Below, piece after piece: positions 14,919-24,125 of a DNA stretch of 64,000 bases. Position 1 is the stretch's first letter. Every line of letters starts with the position of its first letter. Origin of the DNA: Methanoregula sp. (lineage in GTDB: Archaea; Halobacteriota; Methanomicrobia; Methanomicrobiales; Methanospirillaceae); NCBI GenBank assembly GCA_026625165.1, contig CP112999.1, positions 1,364,001 through 1,428,000 of the forward strand, in the 5' to 3' direction. Under the pieces are notes generated by a model, which saw only the letters and a program-made list of their open reading frames with translations, did not search any database and was not told the DNA's origin. Position numbers and translations under genes: made by a program.

Positions 14919-17030
14919 ATGGATAAGAGTGCTGAGACCGGTGTTGAAGACCGGGCATCGGACTGGAACCGGTTTTTAAAAAGCCGTTATAAAAAAGACC
15001 TCGGGGAGCTGGGCCGCGAATACCCCCACCGCCGTTCGCTTTATATCGATTACCGGGAGATAGAGAAATTCGGAAAACCTGGCATAATACTCGCCGACGA
15101 ACTTCTCGTAAATCCCGGAAAAGTGCTCGAAGATGTATGGGACGCGATCAAGAACAACCAGCTGATCAGGATAAAGGATGGCAAGGAACCCCGTGGCATC
15201 AATATCCGGTTCAGGAACCTCCCGCAAAAGATCGGGGTCCGTCATATCAGGTCCGATGATATCAACCGGTTCATCTCGGTCGAAGGCATTTTGCGAAAGA
15301 CCACCGAGGTCCGACCAAGGATTGTCGAGGCTGTCTTCAAGTGCCCCGCAGGCCATTTCACGTACAAAAAGCAGAAATACGGGAAGTTTATCGAACCGGA
15401 TGGTTGCGCCACAGACGGGTGCACGTTCAAGAAACTGGAACTGCTACCTAAACGCTCCAGGTTCGTGGATTCCCAGAAGCTGCGGGTGCAGGAATCCCCG
15501 GAAGGGCTGCGCGGAGGGGAGCAACCCCAGACACTTGATATTGATGTCACGGATGACCTTGCCGGACTGGTGTCACCGGGGGACCGCGTGATCATCAACG
15601 GGATCCTGCGTTCGATGCAGCGGGTAGTCCGAGGCGAGAAGAGCACGGTCTTTGATATATTTCTTGAATGCAACTCCATCGAGATACAGGAAAAAGAGTT
15701 TGAGGAGGTGGAGATCGACGACCATGCGGAGGATGAAATCCGGGAACTCTCCCGTGACCCCCTGATCTACCGGAAGATCACGCATTCAATCGCCCCGACA
15801 ATTTACGGGAGCGAGGATGTTAAAGAGGCAATTGCGCTCCAGCTGTTTGGCGGTATAGCCAAGGAGATGCCTGACGGGAGCCACCTGCGCGGCGACATCC
15901 ACGTGCTGCTGATAGGAGATCCCGGCATCGCAAAGAGCCAGCTGTTGAGATATATCGTCAAGCTGTCCCCCCGCGCGATCTACACGAGCGGGCAGTCATC
16001 AACATCAGCTGGACTTACGGCAACTGCAGTAAAAGACGAGTTCGGGGAGGGGCGGTGGACGCTTGAAGCCGGTGCGCTGGTACTTGCCGACATGGGAGTC
16101 GCCGCAGTGGACGAAATGGACAAGATGCAGAAAGAGGACCGGAGCGCCCTGCACGAGGCGATGGAGCAGCAGACGATTTCGGTTGCGAAAGCAGGTATTA
16201 CAGCGACACTCAAGTCCCGCTGCGCCCTGCTCGGGGCGGCAAACCCGAAATACGGGAGGTTTGACATGTATGGCGACATTGCAGACCAGATCAATATGCC
16301 CCCCACCCTGCTCTCTCGGTTTGACCTGATATTCATCATGGCCGACCAGCCCGAACCACGTAGGGACCTTGCGATTGCCGAACACATCCTCAAGACGCAC
16401 AGCATCGGTGAGCTCATTCAACAACACAAGAAGACACCGATCCCGGGGGTTAACGATGCATATATCGAGCAGCAGCTCTCGCAGGTAAGACCGGATATCG
16501 AGCCCTCGCTCTTCCGCAAGTATGTTGCATATGCAAAACGGTCCTGTTACCCGATCCTTTCTGCGGAAGCAAAGGAAGCCCTCGTGAATTATTATCTCAA
16601 GCTCAGGGGAATTGCAGAGCCCAACAAGCCGGTACCGGTGACTGCCCGGCAGCTCGAAGCCCTTGTCCGGCTCGGAGAAGCTAGCGCACGTATCCGGCTC
16701 TCCAGCACTATCGAGCAGGCTGATGCGGAGCGCGTGATCCATATTGTCGATGCATGCCTGCGCCAGATCGCGTATGATGCAAAGACCGGCTCATTTGATA
16801 TCGACAAGGTTGCGACCGGCATATCCAAGGAGAAACGCGATATCGTCCGGGTGATCAAGGACGCGATACGTGACATTGGGGGAGAGGGCAGGCGCGCTTC
16901 CATCGACCAGGTGATCGAGGTGGCATCCCAGAAAGGATTTGCGAGGGACAAGGTTCGCGAGGGCATCGATATGCTTCTCAGGAACGGAGAGGCGATGGAG
17001 CCCAAGAACGGGATCATCCAGTTGATTTGA
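14919..17030 (+). CDS. mcm: MCM replicative helicase
   Basis: A 703-residue minichromosome maintenance helicase. The N-terminal domain has a zinc site (CPAGH, then CATDGC; about residues 143-168). The AAA+ core has Walker A GDPGIAKSQ, Walker B AAVDEMDKM and arginine finger LSRFDLIF; a C-terminal winged helix follows (about 630-700). The hexamer unwinds DNA ahead of the fork. I chose the ATG at 14919 over a TTG six bases earlier. It lies directly behind rfcS and ahead of mptD. Confidence 0.95.
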   Translation: MDKSAETGVEDRASDWNRFLKSRYKKDLGELGREYPHRRSLYIDYREIEKFGKPGIILADELLVNPGKVLEDVWDAIKNNQLIRIKDGKEPRGINIRFRNLPQKIGVRHIRSDDINRFISVEGILRKTTEVRPRIVEAVFKCPAGHFTYKKQKYGKFIEPDGCATDGCTFKKLELLPKRSRFVDSQKLRVQESPEGLRGGEQPQTLDIDVTDDLAGLVSPGDRVIINGILRSMQRVVRGEKSTVFDIFLECNSIEIQEKEFEEVEIDDHAEDEIRELSRDPLIYRKITHSIAPTIYGSEDVKEAIALQLFGGIAKEMPDGSHLRGDIHVLLIGDPGIAKSQLLRYIVKLSPRAIYTSGQSSTSAGLTATAVKDEFGEGRWTLEAGALVLADMGVAAVDEMDKMQKEDRSALHEAMEQQTISVAKAGITATLKSRCALLGAANPKYGRFDMYGDIADQINMPPTLLSRFDLIFIMADQPEPRRDLAIAEHILKTHSIGELIQQHKKTPIPGVNDAYIEQQLSQVRPDIEPSLFRKYVAYAKRSCYPILSAEAKEALVNYYLKLRGIAEPNKPVPVTARQLEALVRLGEASARIRLSSTIEQADAERVIHIVDACLRQIAYDAKTGSFDIDKVATGISKEKRDIVRVIKDAIRDIGGEGRRASIDQVIEVASQKGFARDKVREGIDMLLRNGEAMEPKNGIIQLI

Positions 17031-17039
17031 GGATGTTGC

Positions 17040-17393
17040 ATGCAGACCAACAGGGAACAGGCAGTTTTTGAGGCAGGGATCAAACTGGGGGCTTTGTATC
17101 ACCAGTGGGTAGGGACCCCGGTATCACGGGAGAGCGCAGCAAGCGTGGAGTCTGCAATTGAAAAAAGTGTGATTCTCCAGCCCTGTGTGGAGGAGATCAC
17201 CGTGCGCCTTGACCGCAGCCTCATGCAGCCCAACAGGTTCGGGTACAGCGAACTCTGTGGCCTGATGTTTGAAGTCGGGATCGTGACCCGCGTAGAATTT
17301 TCCTACTGCAGGGCCCGGCTTTCCCAAAATAAGGGGTATCCCCTCATGCAGGTTGTGGAATGCCTTGAAATCGAACACCTTCCCCATCACTGA
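17040..17393 (+). CDS. mptD: Archaeal dihydroneopterin aldolase
   Basis: A 117-residue protein of the archaeal DHNA family (formerly DUF381). The family cleaves 7,8-dihydroneopterin to 6-hydroxymethyl-dihydropterin in tetrahydromethanopterin synthesis, the C1 carrier of methanogenesis. Recognisable segments are AGIKLGALYHQWVGTPVS and VVECLEI near the end, with conserved Glu/Tyr residues in between. It starts 9 bases after mcm and its 3' end overlaps the start of the TatD-like gene. Confidence 0.82.
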   Translation: MQTNREQAVFEAGIKLGALYHQWVGTPVSRESAASVESAIEKSVILQPCVEEITVRLDRSLMQPNRFGYSELCGLMFEVGIVTRVEFSYCRARLSQNKGYPLMQVVECLEIEHLPHH

Positions 17394-18195
17394 CGACCAT
17401 ATCCATATTGACGTAAAGAACGGGCGGGGGATCGAAGCGGCAAAGGACTTCCTGCGAGCCGGCGGGACGCACATTTTTCTTGTATCAAAACCCTCGTGGT
17501 CACACGGGGTTTTCCCATCAGCAGGCTCTGATTTTGCCCCTGTCTTTGAGGAGACCGTCCGCACCGGGCAGATGATATCGGAACTCGGGATTAAGGTCTT
17601 CCCGGTACTTGGCGTACATCCCGCGGAGATCTCGCGGATTGGGGAACGGCTTGGAACGGAGGCTGCAGCAGGGGTGATGAAAGAGGGCTTGAGCCTTGCC
17701 GCGCGTTACGTGAGCGAGGGCAGGGCATATGCACTTAAAAGCGGGCGACCGCATTATGAAACCACCCCGGAAATTTTAGCGGCATCAAATGATGTCCTCG
17801 ATTATGCGCTCGAGCTGGCAAAAGAATATGACTGCGCGCTCCAGGTACATGCCGAGAGCGGGACGTGCGATGATATTGTTGGCATGGCACAGCGGGCAGG
17901 TATGAGCCCTGACCGGGTCGTAAAGCACTATGCCATCCCGGAAACCCGGCTCATGCCCTCATTTATTGCAAAGCATGAGGCGATTCCCATGTTATGCAGG
18001 GAGAGGAGGAAGTTCACGATGGAAAGCGATTATATGGACGAGAATTCAAGGCCCGGTGCAGTGATCGGCCCGAAGTCAGTGCCAAGGTTTACAAAAAAAC
18101 TTCTCGTACAGGGGCTCATCAGTGAAGAGGACTGCCACCGTATCCATACCGAAACGGTTGAGAGGGTATACAGGGTACCGATCCATCTTTCTTAA
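17365..18195 (+). CDS. TatD-like metal-dependent hydrolase (TIM barrel)
   Basis: A 276-residue protein of the COG1099 kind, an amidohydrolase-fold family related to TatD nucleases. The N-terminal metal motif is DDHIHID; later strands carry HPAEI, QVHAESG and KHYAIPETR, and SDYMDEN supplies a likely catalytic Asp. No ATG is available: a TTG at 17365 (used here) or one at 17353 starts the frame, overlapping mptD. The substrate is not known; a phosphodiester or DNA end is possible by analogy with TatD. Confidence 0.75.
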   Translation: MKSNTFPITDDHIHIDVKNGRGIEAAKDFLRAGGTHIFLVSKPSWSHGVFPSAGSDFAPVFEETVRTGQMISELGIKVFPVLGVHPAEISRIGERLGTEAAAGVMKEGLSLAARYVSEGRAYALKSGRPHYETTPEILAASNDVLDYALELAKEYDCALQVHAESGTCDDIVGMAQRAGMSPDRVVKHYAIPETRLMPSFIAKHEAIPMLCRERRKFTMESDYMDENSRPGAVIGPKSVPRFTKKLLVQGLISEEDCHRIHTETVERVYRVPIHLS

Positions 18196-18239
18196 AATAC
18201 CGGTCACCTTTTTTATCACACCCCCCCAATGAGTGATCA

Positions 18240-18533
18240 ATGTTTTTGAAGATCCACCGTGTTCCCGGTGCCGGCGATGTAGTGGCAGTATGTGACTGCG
18301 AACTGATGAACACCACACTATGTACCGGTGACATCGACGTGCCCATCACTGAAGCATTCTATGGTGATTGTCAGGTAAGTGAAAACGAGATCCGCGAAGC
18401 ATTACAAAAAGCGGATAATGCAAACCTGATGGGCGAGCGTGCGGTTGCGCTTGCAGTTGAACTGGGACTTGTTTCGCGTGCCGGATGCATCATGATCGGT
18501 GAGGTCCCTCACGCGCAGATCTTCAGGCTGTAA
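18240..18533 (+). CDS. DUF424 family protein
   Basis: A 97-residue archaeal protein of DUF424, a small conserved family with no assigned role. Typical segments are EAFYGD, NLMGERAVALA and CIMIGEVPHAQIF. The gene ends 5 bases before nmd3 and is commonly found among translation genes, so a role near ribosome or tRNA biology is an inference from context. Confidence 0.75.
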   Translation: MFLKIHRVPGAGDVVAVCDCELMNTTLCTGDIDVPITEAFYGDCQVSENEIREALQKADNANLMGERAVALAVELGLVSRAGCIMIGEVPHAQIFRL

Positions 18534-18538
18534 TACGT

Positions 18539-19582
18539 ATGGGTATCAAGGATCGGTTCTGCCCGAACTGCGGGAGACCATCGGACAGGCAGGGGTTGTG
18601 CGATCGCTGCAGGGTTGAAAAGACCCGCTGGGTTTCCTGCGATGCCAAGGTGAAATGCATCCACTGCCCGGGGTGCGGAGCACTGAAGCAGGGCAATACA
18701 TGGACGGATACAGACCGCGAACGCTCACTGCTTGCGCCTGAAATCGCACGGAGTGCCGTCCATCTCCACCCGGATGTCAAAAATGTCCATATCGATACGA
18801 GGATAGCCGGCCTGAGCGCCAACCGTTCGCGTGCAGTCCTGAACATACAAGGGATACTATATGGAAAAGAGGTCGGGGCAACCTGCGATACGGAGATCGC
18901 ATGGCAGCGGGAGCAGTGTGACCGGTGCAACCGGATCAGCGGCAGCTATTATGAGGGAGTGGTGCAGGTAAGGGCACAAGGACGACTCCCCAGCTCCTAC
19001 GAGATACAGATGGCGGTAACAATCGCTTCGGATGTGGAAAAATCCCTGCAGACGGGCGGGGAGCGGCTCTCGTTTATTTCAGACAGCACCGAAACACGCG
19101 ACGGTCTTGATATCGTTGTCGGTTCCCAGCATATCGGCCTTCTGATCTCCCAGAAGATCACTGCTGAACTGGGAGGAAAATACACCACCCACCCGAAGCT
19201 TGTCGGGGAAAAGAACGGGCGACAGCTCTTCCGGATCACGTATTCGGTGCGTCTTCCCAGGTTCCAGCGGTGCGATGTGATCAGATTCCGGGGAAGATAC
19301 GGGGAGATTATACAGGTGGATCCCCATGCCATGCGGGTATTTGATTTTAAGGACGGGGCGGTAAAGAACGTCCGGGAGGACGAGATCGAAAAGATCATCG
19401 GGAACGCACGCAATGCGCAGGAAGCTCTCGTCGCATATTCCTCCCAGAACACACTTGGGGTGATCGATCCCTCCTCGTTCACAACGCGGGAGTGTCCCGC
19501 CACCGCCAGCCAAAGGGACATACAGCCGGGACAGCACGTGCTTGTCCTTCGCGATGGCGATCACCTTATCGTTCTGGGGTGA
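18539..19582 (+). CDS. nmd3: NMD3-like ribosomal protein
   Basis: A 347-residue archaeal homologue of NMD3, the eukaryotic 60S export adaptor. The N terminus carries the zinc motifs CPNCGRP...CDRC and, after a spacer, CIHCPGCG; another CxxC (QCDRCNRISGSYYEG) starts the central domain. In archaea it presumably acts in large-subunit maturation. It lies between DUF424 and a Trm5/Taw2-like methyltransferase with gaps of only 3-5 bases. Confidence 0.85.
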   Translation: MGIKDRFCPNCGRPSDRQGLCDRCRVEKTRWVSCDAKVKCIHCPGCGALKQGNTWTDTDRERSLLAPEIARSAVHLHPDVKNVHIDTRIAGLSANRSRAVLNIQGILYGKEVGATCDTEIAWQREQCDRCNRISGSYYEGVVQVRAQGRLPSSYEIQMAVTIASDVEKSLQTGGERLSFISDSTETRDGLDIVVGSQHIGLLISQKITAELGGKYTTHPKLVGEKNGRQLFRITYSVRLPRFQRCDVIRFRGRYGEIIQVDPHAMRVFDFKDGAVKNVREDEIEKIIGNARNAQEALVAYSSQNTLGVIDPSSFTTRECPATASQRDIQPGQHVLVLRDGDHLIVLG

Positions 19583-19585
19583 AGC

Positions 19586-20464
19586 ATGAAAGTCCGTGTG
19601 GCAGCAAAAGACCTTCTCGACTCATCAGCCCGCCAAGACTGGGTTGACCACGGGCGCAGGCCATATGTCAAGGGAGATACGGCTTATATACCCGTGCGTG
19701 AAGGGTGCGCCTTTGACTGCGAACTCCCTGATCGTGCACCATATTCCGGGAGAGGATATTTTATGATGGGGGACGTTGCGGTGCTCCATGGCAGGATGCC
19801 ATCGGATAAGGAGATCAAGGGGATCATCAACTTCCGGCACCCAAAAGGAATCCTCTTGATCCATTCCTTAAATGACTGCACCCGGACCCCGGATACCAAA
19901 ATTCTGTATGGTGAAGTAGGAGATGTGCAGCACAAGGAGAATGGTTTTACCTACGTGCTTGACCCCCAAAGGGTCATGTTCGCGCAGGGCAACCGCGAAG
20001 AGAAGCGGCGGATGGCAGAATGTGTAAAGCGATCCGGCCATCCTGAACGCGTTGCAGACATGTATGCCGGTATCGGGTATTTTACCATCCCCATGGCGGG
20101 AAGCGGGGCATTTGTCGACGCCATGGAGATCAACCCGGTTGCATTCGAGTACCTCAAAAAAAATATTTTTATAAACAACCTCTCTGACCATGTACAGGCA
20201 TCTTGCGGAGACTGCCGGAACCTGCTTTCCGGAGTATATGACCGGATCGTCATGGGGCATTTCGATTCCCTCCCCGTGCTCCCGCTCGCACTCCGGCATG
20301 TGAGACAAGGGGGCGTCATCCACCTACATAGCTGCGGCACGATCGGGAGCGAGATCCGGTCGCTGCTTGCAGGCGCAGGTTTTTCTGCAGAGATTCATGT
20401 ACATAAGGTGAAGAAATACCGGCCACATACATGGCATATGGTCTGGGATATCGTGGTGGGATGA
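19586..20464 (+). CDS. taw2: Trm5/Taw2-family tRNA-modifying enzyme
   Basis: A 292-residue SAM-dependent enzyme of the Trm5/Tyw2 family. Its Rossmann core has DMYAGIGYFTIP (motif I), DAMEINPVAFEYLKKN (acidic motif) and a GDCRNL segment, with GHFDSLPVLP in the place of the NLP(x) motif. It lacks the N-terminal D1 domain of full Trm5, and its length fits Taw2, which transfers an aminocarboxypropyl group from SAM in wyosine synthesis on tRNA-Phe. The exact reaction is inferred. It overlaps coaBC by 4 bases. Confidence 0.75.
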   Translation: MKVRVAAKDLLDSSARQDWVDHGRRPYVKGDTAYIPVREGCAFDCELPDRAPYSGRGYFMMGDVAVLHGRMPSDKEIKGIINFRHPKGILLIHSLNDCTRTPDTKILYGEVGDVQHKENGFTYVLDPQRVMFAQGNREEKRRMAECVKRSGHPERVADMYAGIGYFTIPMAGSGAFVDAMEINPVAFEYLKKNIFINNLSDHVQASCGDCRNLLSGVYDRIVMGHFDSLPVLPLALRHVRQGGVIHLHSCGTIGSEIRSLLAGAGFSAEIHVHKVKKYRPHTWHMVWDIVVG

Positions 20465-21612
20465 CACAGGTGCAGACACTTGCAGATAAAGAGATCGTCC
20501 TCGGTGTCACGGGGAGCATCGCTGCGGTCGAAACGGTAAAACTTATCCATGCACTCCGTAAAAAAGGGGCCGTGGTCCAACCTGTGATGAGCCATGCAGC
20601 AACCGGGATCATCCACCCCGATGCGCTTACGTATGCTGCCGGCAGGACTGCCATAACACGGATTTCCGGCATGGTGGAGCATGTCATGTACTGCGGAGAC
20701 GGGGGATCGGCAGATCTCCTGCTGATTGCGCCCGGTACAGCAAATACCATCGGGAAGATTGCCTCGGGAATCGATGACACTACGGTAACCACCTTTGCAA
20801 CGACAGCGCTCGGCAGCAACGTTCCCGTCCTTATCGTCCCTGCGATGCACCACAGCATGTACCGCCACCCGGCGGTAATTGAGAACCTGCAGCGGCTGAA
20901 ACGCTGGGGCATTGGGGTTGTCGACCCGAGGATCGAAGAGGAGAAGGCTAAGATCGCTTCAATCGAGGAGATCGTGCTCTCCTGTGAACGGGAATTGCTT
21001 GGAAAGCCTCTTGATGGGAAAAAAATACTGATCACAAGCGGTCCGTGCAGGGAAAAGGTGGATGACATCCGGGTGCTGACAACCCGATCAAGCGGGCAGA
21101 TGGGCAGGGAACTCGCGCTCGAAGGGTTCCGGCTGGGTGCTGAAGTTACGGTCGTTCATTCCGGCTTGTTCCCTTGCGTCACCAATCTTCCTGCCGTCTC
21201 GGCACAGGAGATGCGCGAACAGGTACTCCGGCATATCTGGGAGAACGGTGCAGATATCTACATGAGTGCCGCTGCGATCTCCGATTACGCACCCGTCCCA
21301 TTCAACGGAAAGATTGAGAGCGGGAGAAAAGTCAGCATCGAACTTCTGCCGCTTTCCAAAGTGATCGGGGAAGTTGTGAAGATACCAGTGCCGATAATTA
21401 TTGCCTTCAAACTCGGAAGGGATACATCGGCAGCTGCGGAAGCGATGCTTAATAATGGCGTCTCCTTTGTTGTTACAAACCCTCCGGAAACAATGGATGC
21501 AGGATCCGGGGAATTTATCCTTGTCTCAAAACGTGGGCGTACACCATTCACAGGAACAAAAGAAGAGTGCGCTGCCCTTCTTTTTAAGATGATTGTCGGA
21601 CAAAACAGGTAA
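20461..21612 (+). CDS. coaBC: Phosphopantothenoylcysteine decarboxylase/synthetase
   Basis: A 383-residue bifunctional CoA enzyme. The N-terminal flavoprotein half (CoaC) has VTGSIAAVET, APGTANTIGKIASGI and the PAMHHSMYRHP loop; the C-terminal half (CoaB, from about residue 185) has ITSGPCREKVDD and the TTRSSGQMG nucleotide region. It makes 4'-phosphopantetheine from phosphopantothenate and cysteine. I chose the ATG at 20461, which overlaps the preceding stop (ATGA), over an in-frame ATG 30 bases upstream. It is the last gene of the rfcS-mcm cluster; the preceding two steps of the archaeal pathway are encoded at 24126-25720. Confidence 0.9.
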   Translation: MTQVQTLADKEIVLGVTGSIAAVETVKLIHALRKKGAVVQPVMSHAATGIIHPDALTYAAGRTAITRISGMVEHVMYCGDGGSADLLLIAPGTANTIGKIASGIDDTTVTTFATTALGSNVPVLIVPAMHHSMYRHPAVIENLQRLKRWGIGVVDPRIEEEKAKIASIEEIVLSCERELLGKPLDGKKILITSGPCREKVDDIRVLTTRSSGQMGRELALEGFRLGAEVTVVHSGLFPCVTNLPAVSAQEMREQVLRHIWENGADIYMSAAAISDYAPVPFNGKIESGRKVSIELLPLSKVIGEVVKIPVPIIIAFKLGRDTSAAAEAMLNNGVSFVVTNPPETMDAGSGEFILVSKRGRTPFTGTKEECAALLFKMIVGQNR

Positions 21613-22022
21613 TTCCTGTCCGGGCCTAGGATTTAATTTTGGGAAATATGCCTTTTTGTAACACCAATGCCAGCTGCGGCATGGCAGTATGGTTTTCAAT
21701 TTATTGCTGGTCCAACAATTCTGTTTGCAAACAGGGAGATCCATTGGACGCTGAAAACAAAAATAGTGTGTCAGACCGAGGAATTGAGATTAGGGATCTG
21801 ATGAAAAACTCATAAGTTATTATCGCGGCGAAACCTTTCTGGTTGTCAAAACAGTCTGTAAAATCCGGTAAACAATGAGCGTGACTTTCACCAGGCATAT
21901 TCTTACTAGGAGATGACGCGGGTAATTGGATGTATTTCTCTTGGAAATTTAAGAAAAAAAGGATTTTAAGAGGATTTAAAAAAGGGAAATATTTTAATAA
22001 TACTTCTGAATTATATTCATCC
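21613..22022. other. Intergenic region, no gene seen
   Basis: About 410 bases without a credible coding frame; the longest ATG-led frame on the plus strand is about 44 codons and has no recognisable motif. The right-hand 80 bases are strongly AT-rich and contain the likely promoter of the next gene. I see no repeat or RNA gene. Confidence 0.5.
21988..22002 (+). promoter_or_regulatory. TATA-like element upstream of HAMP gene
   Basis: AATATTTTAATAATA lies about 28 bases before the ATG at 22023, which would place transcription start close to the start codon. AT-richness of the whole area limits confidence. Confidence 0.35.
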
Positions 22023-22448
22023 ATGACCGTTAATGAACAACAGAGGATCGGTACGAGGGGTCTGATGATACATATGCAAATCCCGATATTCTACAAACTC
22101 ATGGTAAGTATGCTCTTTGTCGCGATGCTACCGGTACTCCTTCTCGGCATAGTGTCCATGGGAGAGACCACGACCCTTATCAGCACGCTCGGGCTCCAGA
22201 CCGTCATCTTCATCATCACTTGCGTGACACTCACGATCATCATGATGTGGAGTTTCTTCCTTGCGACCCACATCACAAAACCCATTATCCAGCTTTCCGA
22301 GATTGCGACCAGCATCAGCAAGGGAGAACTCAAAACATCGGAAATCCAGTTCATGAGTAATGACGAGATTGGCGAACTGGTAACTGCATTCAACAAGATG
22401 ATTAACACGTACAAGATTCTTGATACCCTCGCACGGGAAGAAACATAA
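22023..22448 (+). CDS. Membrane protein with HAMP domain and no output domain
   Basis: A 141-residue protein with two membrane helices (about residues 25-45 and 55-82) followed by a HAMP domain (about 83-135; ITKPIIQLSEIATSISKGEL then NDEIGELVTAFNKM). HAMP domains relay conformational change from a sensor to an output domain, but here the chain ends right after HAMP and there is almost no extracytoplasmic sensor. It is complete rather than frameshifted as far as I can see. Roadblock-domain proteins follow at 22641 and 22985, so it may work as a membrane platform for them. An upstream in-frame ATG at 21930 would add a Lys-rich tail and is less likely. Confidence 0.75.
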   Translation: MTVNEQQRIGTRGLMIHMQIPIFYKLMVSMLFVAMLPVLLLGIVSMGETTTLISTLGLQTVIFIITCVTLTIIMMWSFFLATHITKPIIQLSEIATSISKGELKTSEIQFMSNDEIGELVTAFNKMINTYKILDTLAREET

Positions 22449-22640
22449 AAGTGAACAGGACCGATGAATGTTTACAGGAGCATCTGCCGGAACATAATAT
22501 TGTAAGAGCATGCAGTTGGAGTATGAATCCAAAATACTGTCGTTCCAATATGGGTAACCTGCAGGGTGAGTTATAATCCGTTCCACAATGAACAACCATG
22601 ATTTCGATTTGGTTTTGGAAAAATCCTCCACGGAGGGGGC

Positions 22641-22988
22641 ATGGACAAGGATATTCTCAACAAATTTCTCATCATAAACGGCGTCACAGCAGCCCTTGTA
22701 ATCGGTAAGAAAGGGGATATCATCACCAGTGTGAAATCCGGCCTGTCATCGCCAGATGCCATCGCAGCCGCGATGTCCTTTGTGATGGCCGAATCCCACA
22801 TGGCGGCATGCCGGATCGGCAAAGGAGAACTCTTAACGGTAGTCATCGAATTCACTGACTATCTCCTTATTGCAGGCTCGCTCACTGACGATACCTTTCT
22901 TACCATTGTTGCAAAGACAAATGCCAATATCGGCCAGATCAGTCTCGAGATGAAAAAATACAGGAACCAGATCATTGCAGGATTATGA
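22641..22988 (+). CDS. Roadblock/LC7 domain protein
   Basis: A 115-residue single-domain roadblock protein, a fold that usually dimerises and regulates small Ras-like GTPases. The VTAALVIGKKGDIITS start and the central helix of small residues fit the fold. A strong ribosome site, GGAGGGG, precedes the ATG. Its stop overlaps the next gene's ATG by 4 bases, so the two are translationally coupled. No small GTPase gene is visible nearby. Confidence 0.8.
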   Translation: MDKDILNKFLIINGVTAALVIGKKGDIITSVKSGLSSPDAIAAAMSFVMAESHMAACRIGKGELLTVVIEFTDYLLIAGSLTDDTFLTIVAKTNANIGQISLEMKKYRNQIIAGL

Positions 22989-24019
22989 TTGACCAGATGC
23001 CTGCAGGCAAACTCATTGGAACTATGGAAGCGCCGCTTCCCTGGATATTTTCCCATACAGCGAGGTTTGTCGGCATTGTCCGGATAAAGATACAAGATGG
23101 AGAAGGGTTCATACTGATTGACAGAGGGAAGGCCCGGAGCTGTTATTTCCAGCACGGCCACCGCGTACTTTTGGGGCATGCTGCCAAGGACTATTTCAGC
23201 ACCCAGCCTCTCATCCGTTTCAGCATGTACATGCTCACCCCCAAAGAATTCTCCTCAGCCCTGAGCATCGCCGGCATTGCAGGATCACCCGATGGAATGA
23301 AAGAGCCTGATAAAGAACCTGCACCGCCGACAGTCCCTGTCATAAGGCCTCAGACTCAAACAGAGATATTACCCCCGGTGGCCATGCCACCTCCGGAACC
23401 TCAGACTGCCTTTATTCCTGTTGAACAACAACCGGTCACCCCATCCGTGTCACGGGAAAAACCTCCGGACTTTTCTGGACATAAAGCCGCTTTTCCTGCA
23501 AAGGATAGCCCTCATTCCGAGGGAAAGGATGATGGGGATGGAGGTGTCCAGGCAGTCCCGCCAGTCCCGCCGGATTCCGGCCCCGGAGATCTGGTTGAAA
23601 AAAAATTCACCTTTGAACAACACCCGGTCAGACCGAAAACGGCAAAATACCCTGTTGAGGAATTCCTGCCGGAAACAGATATGAGGATGATCGCACAGAT
23701 CATGCTTGGGAGAATCAAGACCCTGCAGGGTGTGATTGCCGTCCTCATATTCAACAAAGATATGAAACTTGTCTCAATTGGAGATGTAAACCTCGAATCT
23801 CTCGTAGCTGCTGCAGAAGACATGCTGATGACGGTCGGTCAGCTTGACTCCATCATGGAATGGGGGTCTTTTGTCCAGATGACACTCCAAATCCCGGGCG
23901 GGAACGTGATCATCGCCCCGTTCTTTGATGAATACCTCTGCATCCTGACAAGCCCTGATATCAACCTTGGGCAGGTACGGAGGATCCTCCGCGAGATCAA
24001 AGCGCAACAGGTGCAGTGA
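22985..24019 (+). CDS. Two-domain protein: DUF2226-like N terminus, Pro-rich linker, roadblock C terminus
   Basis: A 344-residue protein. The N-terminal domain (about 1-105) resembles the archaeal DUF2226-like family (FVGIVRIKIQDGEGFILIDRGKARSC). A long Pro/Gln/Glu-rich, probably disordered linker (about 105-215) follows, then a roadblock-like domain (about 220-340; IKTLQGVIAVLIFNKDMKL). The second roadblock could pair with the single-domain protein encoded just upstream. Together with the HAMP protein this looks like a small membrane-proximal signalling set; the signal and target are unknown. Confidence 0.7.
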   Translation: MIDQMPAGKLIGTMEAPLPWIFSHTARFVGIVRIKIQDGEGFILIDRGKARSCYFQHGHRVLLGHAAKDYFSTQPLIRFSMYMLTPKEFSSALSIAGIAGSPDGMKEPDKEPAPPTVPVIRPQTQTEILPPVAMPPPEPQTAFIPVEQQPVTPSVSREKPPDFSGHKAAFPAKDSPHSEGKDDGDGGVQAVPPVPPDSGPGDLVEKKFTFEQHPVRPKTAKYPVEEFLPETDMRMIAQIMLGRIKTLQGVIAVLIFNKDMKLVSIGDVNLESLVAAAEDMLMTVGQLDSIMEWGSFVQMTLQIPGGNVIIAPFFDEYLCILTSPDINLGQVRRILREIKAQQVQ

Positions 24020-24125
24020 ACCGGTTCGGGTATGGCAACTGCATTCGCCTGAGGATAAGGTCGATTATTATTTATCATTCGGTCAGTAACTTTATCCATA
24101 CTCACCACCCACAGGTTTCCCGCAA

